Assembly (NCBI GenBank): GCA_015233755.1
Contig: JADFXA010000134.1
Location: 1-6,307, forward strand
Source of the DNA: Desulfamplus sp.
GTDB taxonomy: Bacteria > Desulfobacterota > Desulfobacteria > Desulfobacterales > Desulfobacteraceae
DNA length: 6,307 bases
Direction of reading: 5' to 3'
Part shown: piece after piece, positions 1 through 3,435 of the stretch
Layout: each line of letters opens with the position of its first letter
How positions within the stretch are numbered: the stretch's first letter is position 1
Position numbers and translations under genes: made by a program
Notes under the pieces: generated by a model
Seen by the model: only the letters and a program-made list of their open reading frames with translations
What the model was told of the DNA's origin: nothing
The model's database searches: none

Positions 1-102
1 AAAATTGATTTTATGTTTGAACTTGGAAAATATGAGATACCAGCAATAAACTATGATGCTGATGATTTCATGGAGGAAGCGGAAAGGATAATGGAACAAT
101 GA
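1..102 (+). CDS. UPF0175-like antitoxin, C-terminal fragment (5' end outside window)
   Basis: The first frame is open from the left edge to a TGA at 100-102 and encodes 34 residues; the start lies outside the window. The visible tail contains FELGKYEIPAINYDADDF followed by an acidic helix ending in MEQ. This resembles the C-terminus of UPF0175 proteins, small helix-turn-helix-like proteins whose last segment typically reads 'kygIPvi.Y..eel.eel'. The stop codon overlaps the start of the PIN-domain gene by 4 bases (ATGA), which implies translational coupling. UPF0175 genes are commonly found directly upstream of DUF3368 PIN genes, where they are thought to be the antitoxin that binds the nuclease and probably represses the operon. 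The family call rests on a short tail plus the neighbour. That a gene ends here in this frame is much more certain than its family. Confidence 0.65.
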   Translation, partial: KIDFMFELGKYEIPAINYDADDFMEEAERIMEQ

Positions 103-578
103 TTGTTATTGCAGATTCCTCACCGCTCATAGCTCTTGCAATTATAGAAAAATTGGAAATCCTCGAAAAAATGTATGAAAAGATATATGCATCGACCGCA
201 GTGGTTCAAGAAGTTGTGAGGACAGATAAGCCTTTTGCAAATGATCTTAAACTGTTTTTGCACGGCAGAACAAAAAACGTGAAGAACAAAATTGCGGTCA
301 GGATTCTCTCAGGCGATATAGGAGCGGGAGAGGCTGAAACAATCGTTTTAGCATTGGAGAATCTTCCTGCTGTTGCTCTAATTGATGATTTGAAAGCAAG
401 AAGATTCGCAAAAATGAATGGAATTGAAGTAATAGGGACAATGGGAATATTGTTGAAAGCCAAAAAAGAGGGGTTAATAAAAAAGATAAAGCCTTTGATA
501 GCCGAGTTGTTGCAGCATGATATAAGAATAAGCATGAAAATAATAGAAATCACATTACAGGCAGCACAGGAGTTGTAA
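99..578 (+). CDS. DUF3368 / PIN-domain protein, probable VapC-like toxin RNase
   Basis: This 159-residue protein is a normal length for DUF3368. It carries the acidic PIN-fold pattern: D6 in the opening strand (MIVIADSSPLIAL), E38 in VVQEVV, E78 in GAGEAE, and D96/D97 in ALIDDLKAR. These residues would bind Mg2+ or Mn2+ for RNA cleavage in the cytoplasm. The segment after D97, with GTMGILLKAKKEGLI (113-127), is the hallmark C-terminal part of DUF3368 that separates it from ordinary VapC. The ATG overlaps the stop of the upstream antitoxin-like gene (ATGA), which fixes the start and indicates coupled expression as a toxin-antitoxin pair. All active-site acidic residues are present, so it is probably catalytically competent. 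The RNA target cannot be read from sequence, and not every DUF3368 protein has been shown to be toxic. Family assignment is strong; toxin function is inferred from family and context. Confidence 0.85.
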   Translation: MIVIADSSPLIALAIIEKLEILEKMYEKIYASTAVVQEVVRTDKPFANDLKLFLHGRTKNVKNKIAVRILSGDIGAGEAETIVLALENLPAVALIDDLKARRFAKMNGIEVIGTMGILLKAKKEGLIKKIKPLIAELLQHDIRISMKIIEITLQAAQEL

Positions 579-621
579 TTATGTTGCACCTCTTGTAGGC
601 AATAAAATATTTCAAGTCTCA

Positions 622-637
622 ACGTTTTATCAAACGT
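622..637. repeat. Perfect 6-bp inverted repeat (ACGTTT-TATC-AAACGT)
   Basis: Two 6-base arms, ACGTTT at 622-627 and AAACGT at 632-637, are exact reverse complements separated by TATC. They lie in the 149-base gap between the PIN gene and the solute-binding-protein gene, about 90 bases before the latter's start. No run of T follows, so this is not a typical intrinsic terminator. It could be a regulator binding site or a chance palindrome in AT-rich DNA. The rest of the gap shows no open frame of note and no clear promoter. A TTAACA at 639-644 resembles a -35 box, but no -10 box sits at the right distance. Confidence 0.35.
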
Positions 638-714
638 ATTAACAGCTTTGCTGAAAAAAGCCCTGATATATTAAAAATTATCAACCCAATTATATGTACA
701 CATCAAGAATTAAT

Positions 715-721
715 GGAGGAG
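715..721 (+). promoter_or_regulatory. Strong Shine-Dalgarno site for the solute-binding-protein gene
   Basis: GGAGGAG lies 6 bases before the ATG at 728. It decides between two nearby ATG codons. The one at 724 is only 2 bases from the site and its frame closes within 24 codons, while the one at 728 opens a 265-residue protein beginning with a signal peptide. Confidence 0.85.
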
Positions 722-727
722 AAATGA

Positions 728-1525
728 ATGAGAAAAATTTTGGAGGTAACAAGCATAAGTATAATTTTGTTACTGGTAGGTATCGCCTATGCTGATGAAT
801 GTGAGCCATGCAAAAAACTCATAGTCAGCGGAAATTTTGAATATCCACCACTTACATGGCAGGATAAGAAAAATCCTGATAAAATTATTGGATTTGCTAT
901 TGAACTGTTGGAAATTGCCTGCAAAGAGATTGGGATAGAAGTTGAGGGAAGATTTGTCGGTCCATGGGCAAGGACACAGAAAGAAGCCAAAAATGGAAAT
1001 GTGGATATGATCGGAGGAATGTATATAACAGAAGATAGAAAGAGATACATGGACTATATCATTCCGCCGATTATCATGGATAAAACAGTTATCTTCGTGA
1101 AAAGAGGAGACAAGTTCAAATTTGAAAAATGGGAGGATTTAATCGGATTTAACGGCGGTGCCCCTATTGGCAATAGCTATGGAGAGGAATTTGACAAATT
1201 TGCAAAAGAGAAGTTGACTATAGAAAGAGTTTCAACACTGGTGCAAGCGTTTAAGAAACTCGAATCAGGGCGTAATAGATATCTTGTGTATGGACTTTAC
1301 CCAGGACTTGCGGACGCAGAAATAACAGGATTCAGGAATAAAATTGACTATCTGCCCAATTCTGTTATTTCCGAAGGTCTCTATTTTGCAATTTCAAAAA
1401 AATCTCCTTGCAACTGTGAGAAAATAAAGGAGCATCTGACAAAAAAAGTAAAAGAATTTTCCAGCCAGAAACTTCCCGAGCAATTGATGGAGAAATACCT
1501 GAAAATATGGAAAGAACAGTTATAA
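728..1525 (+). CDS. Exported solute-binding protein, SBP_bac_3 (family 3) fold
   Basis: This 265-residue protein starts with a signal peptide: basic MRK, a hydrophobic core at about residues 8-20, and a probable signal peptidase I cut after AYA (22). No lipobox is present, so it should be free in the periplasm. The mature part follows the family 3 layout: LIVSGNFEYPPLTW (31-44), IGFAIELLEIACKEIG (54-69), and GGMYITEDRKRYMDYIIPPI (96-115), whose R104 matches the arginine that usually grips a ligand carboxylate. The family motif in the second lobe, which normally carries an aspartate for the ligand amine, reads GRNRYLVYGLYPG (181-193) and lacks that acid, so a standard amino acid ligand is doubtful. 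Mature cysteines are C25 and C28 (CEPC), C65, C228 and C230 (CNC). No permease or ATPase gene is adjacent in the window. It may serve a distant ABC transporter or act as a sensory binding protein. The family call is firm and the ligand is unknown. Confidence 0.85.
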   Translation: MRKILEVTSISIILLLVGIAYADECEPCKKLIVSGNFEYPPLTWQDKKNPDKIIGFAIELLEIACKEIGIEVEGRFVGPWARTQKEAKNGNVDMIGGMYITEDRKRYMDYIIPPIIMDKTVIFVKRGDKFKFEKWEDLIGFNGGAPIGNSYGEEFDKFAKEKLTIERVSTLVQAFKKLESGRNRYLVYGLYPGLADAEITGFRNKIDYLPNSVISEGLYFAISKKSPCNCEKIKEHLTKKVKEFSSQKLPEQLMEKYLKIWKEQL

Positions 1526-1555
1526 TTGACTATGAAAAGTGGTGGCGTTTATACC
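1526..1555 (+). promoter_or_regulatory. Candidate sigma70-type promoter upstream of carA
   Basis: TTGACT (1526-1531, 5 of 6 matches to the -35 consensus) is followed after 18 bases by TATACC (1550-1555, 4 of 6 matches to the -10 consensus). It begins immediately after the stop codon of the solute-binding-protein gene, and transcription would start about 15-20 bases before the carA ATG. The placement suits a promoter that separates the car genes from the preceding gene. The -10 box is weak and such matches are frequent in AT-rich DNA. Confidence 0.35.
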
Positions 1556-1579
1556 ATTAAAACAAACGGATAAAATAAA

Positions 1580-2734
1580 ATGAAAGCACTATTAGCACTT
1601 GAAGATGGAAGAACATTTCCTTGCAAAAGTTTCACAGGAGCAGGGGAGGCAATGGGAGAGGTGGTGTTTAACACCAGCATGACAGGGTATCAGGAAATTT
1701 TGACAGATCCATCATACTATGGTCAGATGGTTACCATGACTTATCCAATGATGGGCAATTACGGGGTTTGCCCAGAAGATATGGAGTCTGACAAAATTCA
1801 GGCATCAGCCTTGATTGTAAGAGAATATGTTGATTTTCCAAGCAACTGGCGATCTACAGGGACACTTGCAGATTATTTAAAAAAACAGGGAATTTTAGGT
1901 GTTGAAGATTTAGACACAAGAGCTTTAACGCGTCATATCAGAGAAGCAGGGGCAATGAGAGCTGTAATCTCAACATCAGACCTTGATCCTGCTTCGCTTG
2001 TGGAGAGAGCAAAACAGATACCACCAATGGAAGGGTGTAACTTAGCAGAGAAAGTTAGTACTGATCGACCATATTTTTGGAGAAATAATCGTCCTGAGTT
2101 TATAAAATTAGATTTTATAAGTGGGTGTAATCTGACTGATGTCTCGTTATGGAGATACAAAGGAACAAAACACTCTGTTGTGGCATTAGATTTTGGAATT
2201 AAATATAATATTATCAGGTGTCTTGAAGATGTTGGCTGCGAAGTTCTTGTTGTTCCATCATCTACTACTGCTGATGAGATAAAACGTCTTGAGCCAGATG
2301 GAATTTTTCTATCAAATGGTCCTGGCGATCCTGAGCCTCTACATCAGCCAATTGAGACAATCAAAGCACTTTTAGGTTATAAGCCGATCTTTGGAATATG
2401 TCTTGGAATGCAGCTTCTTGGTCTTGCAATGGGTGCAAAGACCTATAAGATAAAATTTGGACACAGAGGGGGCAATCAGCCAGTTAAAAACTTTGCAACT
2501 AATAAAGTTGAGATAACCTCACAAAACCACGGCTTTGCAGTTGATATTAAATCGCTGAAGTGTTCAGCAGCAAATGCGGCTATGACCCACATAAACCTTA
2601 ATGAAGAGTCTCTCGAAGGAATTAAAGATGATTCATTAAAAGTGTTTGCTGTGCAGTATCACCCAGAGGCATCACCTGGCCCCCATGATGCAGCATATCT
2701 TTTTAGGCAGTTTGCTGATATGATGATCAAATAG
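1580..2734 (+). CDS. carA: Carbamoyl-phosphate synthase small subunit (glutamine amidotransferase)
   Basis: CarA hydrolyses glutamine and passes the ammonia through an internal tunnel to CarB for carbamoyl phosphate synthesis, the entry to pyrimidine and arginine production in the cytoplasm. The 384 residues match the family's usual length. The N-terminal CPSase domain shows GEVVFNTSMTGYQEILTDPSYY (26-47). The C-terminal class I amidotransferase domain begins near VALDFGIKYN (201-210). It contains LSNGPGDPEP (244-253), the nucleophile elbow FGICLGMQ with C274, the TSQNHGFAVD substrate segment (313-322), and QYHPEASPGPHDAA (359-372) with catalytic H361 and E363, so the triad is complete. The linker between the domains (about 160-199) seems a few residues longer than in E. 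coli, judged from memory. The start is the only sensible ATG, but its Shine-Dalgarno is weak (GGA at 1568-1570). Its partner carB lies downstream, beyond a DedA gene. Confidence 0.97.
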   Translation: MKALLALEDGRTFPCKSFTGAGEAMGEVVFNTSMTGYQEILTDPSYYGQMVTMTYPMMGNYGVCPEDMESDKIQASALIVREYVDFPSNWRSTGTLADYLKKQGILGVEDLDTRALTRHIREAGAMRAVISTSDLDPASLVERAKQIPPMEGCNLAEKVSTDRPYFWRNNRPEFIKLDFISGCNLTDVSLWRYKGTKHSVVALDFGIKYNIIRCLEDVGCEVLVVPSSTTADEIKRLEPDGIFLSNGPGDPEPLHQPIETIKALLGYKPIFGICLGMQLLGLAMGAKTYKIKFGHRGGNQPVKNFATNKVEITSQNHGFAVDIKSLKCSAANAAMTHINLNEESLEGIKDDSLKVFAVQYHPEASPGPHDAAYLFRQFADMMIK

Positions 2735-2776
2735 GAGTTAAGTAGTGGTATCCTCGTTATTTAAGCTATCTATACA

Positions 2777-2782
2777 GAGGAG
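2777..2782 (+). promoter_or_regulatory. Shine-Dalgarno site that supports a TTG start for the DedA gene
   Basis: GAGGAG lies 6 bases before TTG at 2789. The frame is closed upstream by TAA at 2762-2764 with no ATG in between. The next in-frame ATG falls at residue 45, inside conserved DedA sequence. The site therefore fixes TTG as the start. Confidence 0.8.
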
Positions 2783-2788
2783 AATCTA

Positions 2789-3334
2789 TTGGATTATCAA
2801 GTCTATATCCAAGATTATGGTTATTGGGCAATATTAATTGGCACTTTCCTTGAAGGAGAGACTATACTTATACTTGGCGGTGTAGCAGCTCAATTAGGAT
2901 CGTTAGACCTTACGCTGGTTATGCTTATGGCTTTTGTTGGCAGTTTTTCAGGTGATCAGCTTTACTATTTCATTGGAAGATGGAAAGGGGTTGGATTGCT
3001 TAATCTTTTTCCAAAATGGAAGAGGTCAGCTTCAAAAGTAATGGAACATATGAGGCGACACCAAAATTATATAATTCTTTTCTTTCGTTTTTTTTATGGG
3101 CTTCGCAATGTTACGCCATTTGCTTTAGGAATCGCACGAGTTCGAGTTATACGTTTTGTTATACTCAATTTTTTAGGAGCTGTATTATGGTCTTGCTCAT
3201 TTGCTACAATCGGCTTCCTTCTTGGAGAGGCTCACGAACGAGTCTTAGGCAAAGGGTTTGGCTGGGTGCTTCTTCTCTTACTTATACTTATAGGTTCAAT
3301 TATCTGGGTCTATAATCAAAGAAAAAAAGAATAA
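2789..3334 (+). CDS. DedA-family membrane protein, YohD-like
   Basis: This 181-residue, strongly hydrophobic protein starts at TTG. Likely membrane or re-entrant segments are at about 13-35, 41-62, 94-115, 121-146 and 156-175, and it ends in a basic tail (NQRKKE). DedA signatures are visible: FLEGETILILGG (20-31) with acidic E22 and E24, GDQLYYFIGR (55-64), FFRFFYGLRNVTPFALG (98-114) with R100 and R106, and FVILNFLGAVLWS (123-135). The EGET, GDQ..Y and RF.YG.R forms recall E. coli YohD more than YqjA or YghB, which have a PG in the last motif. DedA proteins act in the inner membrane, and some translocate undecaprenyl phosphate or other lipids across the bilayer using ion gradients. The substrate of YohD-type members is not settled, so none is assigned here. 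The gene sits between carA and carB in the same direction, 54 bases after carA and 101 bases before carB. Family call is strong; a link to carbamoyl phosphate is not evident. Confidence 0.9.
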   Translation: MDYQVYIQDYGYWAILIGTFLEGETILILGGVAAQLGSLDLTLVMLMAFVGSFSGDQLYYFIGRWKGVGLLNLFPKWKRSASKVMEHMRRHQNYIILFFRFFYGLRNVTPFALGIARVRVIRFVILNFLGAVLWSCSFATIGFLLGEAHERVLGKGFGWVLLLLLILIGSIIWVYNQRKKE

Positions 3335-3364
3335 TTTACTTTAAGTTGGGAATTTATTATCCAG

Positions 3365-3370
3365 TATAAT
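3365..3370 (+). promoter_or_regulatory. Candidate -10 box in the carB leader
   Basis: A perfect TATAAT lies in the 101-base gap between the DedA gene and carB, 65 bases before the carB ATG. The -35 position holds only TAAGTT or TTAAGT at a spacing of 17-18 bases, a poor match, and no extended TG motif precedes the -10. The gap is AT-rich and also contains the 10-base palindrome ATTTTAAAAT at 3408-3417, but no hairpin followed by a T run. A secondary promoter for carB is possible but unproven. Confidence 0.25.
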
Positions 3371-3435
3371 TAAGTGGTCAATTCAAGTTTTGCAGGAACT
3401 TTATTTAATTTTAAAATCAGGATTAAAAATATAAC

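Noticed and set aside
584..602. Possible terminator hairpin after the PIN gene
   Set aside because: The stem (TTG/CAA plus CCT/AGG) needs a 2-base bulge and no T run follows, so it does not qualify as an intrinsic terminator.
206..622. 138-codon open frame on the - strand opposite the PIN gene
   Set aside because: It is antisense to a well-supported PIN gene; the cysteine- and isoleucine-rich product looks like a shadow of AT-rich codons and has no recognisable family.
645..661. Short stem GCTTT/AAAGC before the solute-binding-protein gene
   Set aside because: Five mostly A-T pairs around a 7-base loop are expected by chance in this composition.
724..726. Alternative ATG for the solute-binding-protein region
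   Set aside because: It is in another frame that stops within 24 codons and lies only 2 bases from the Shine-Dalgarno.
787..1050. 87-codon open frame on the - strand inside the solute-binding-protein gene
   Set aside because: Fully contained opposite a clear signal-peptide protein; no ribosome site or family resemblance.
1933..2160. 75-codon open frame on the - strand inside carA
   Set aside because: Antisense shadow of carA.
3016..3315. 99-codon + strand frame inside the DedA gene
   Set aside because: The other frame shows the conserved DedA motifs; this one is a composition shadow.
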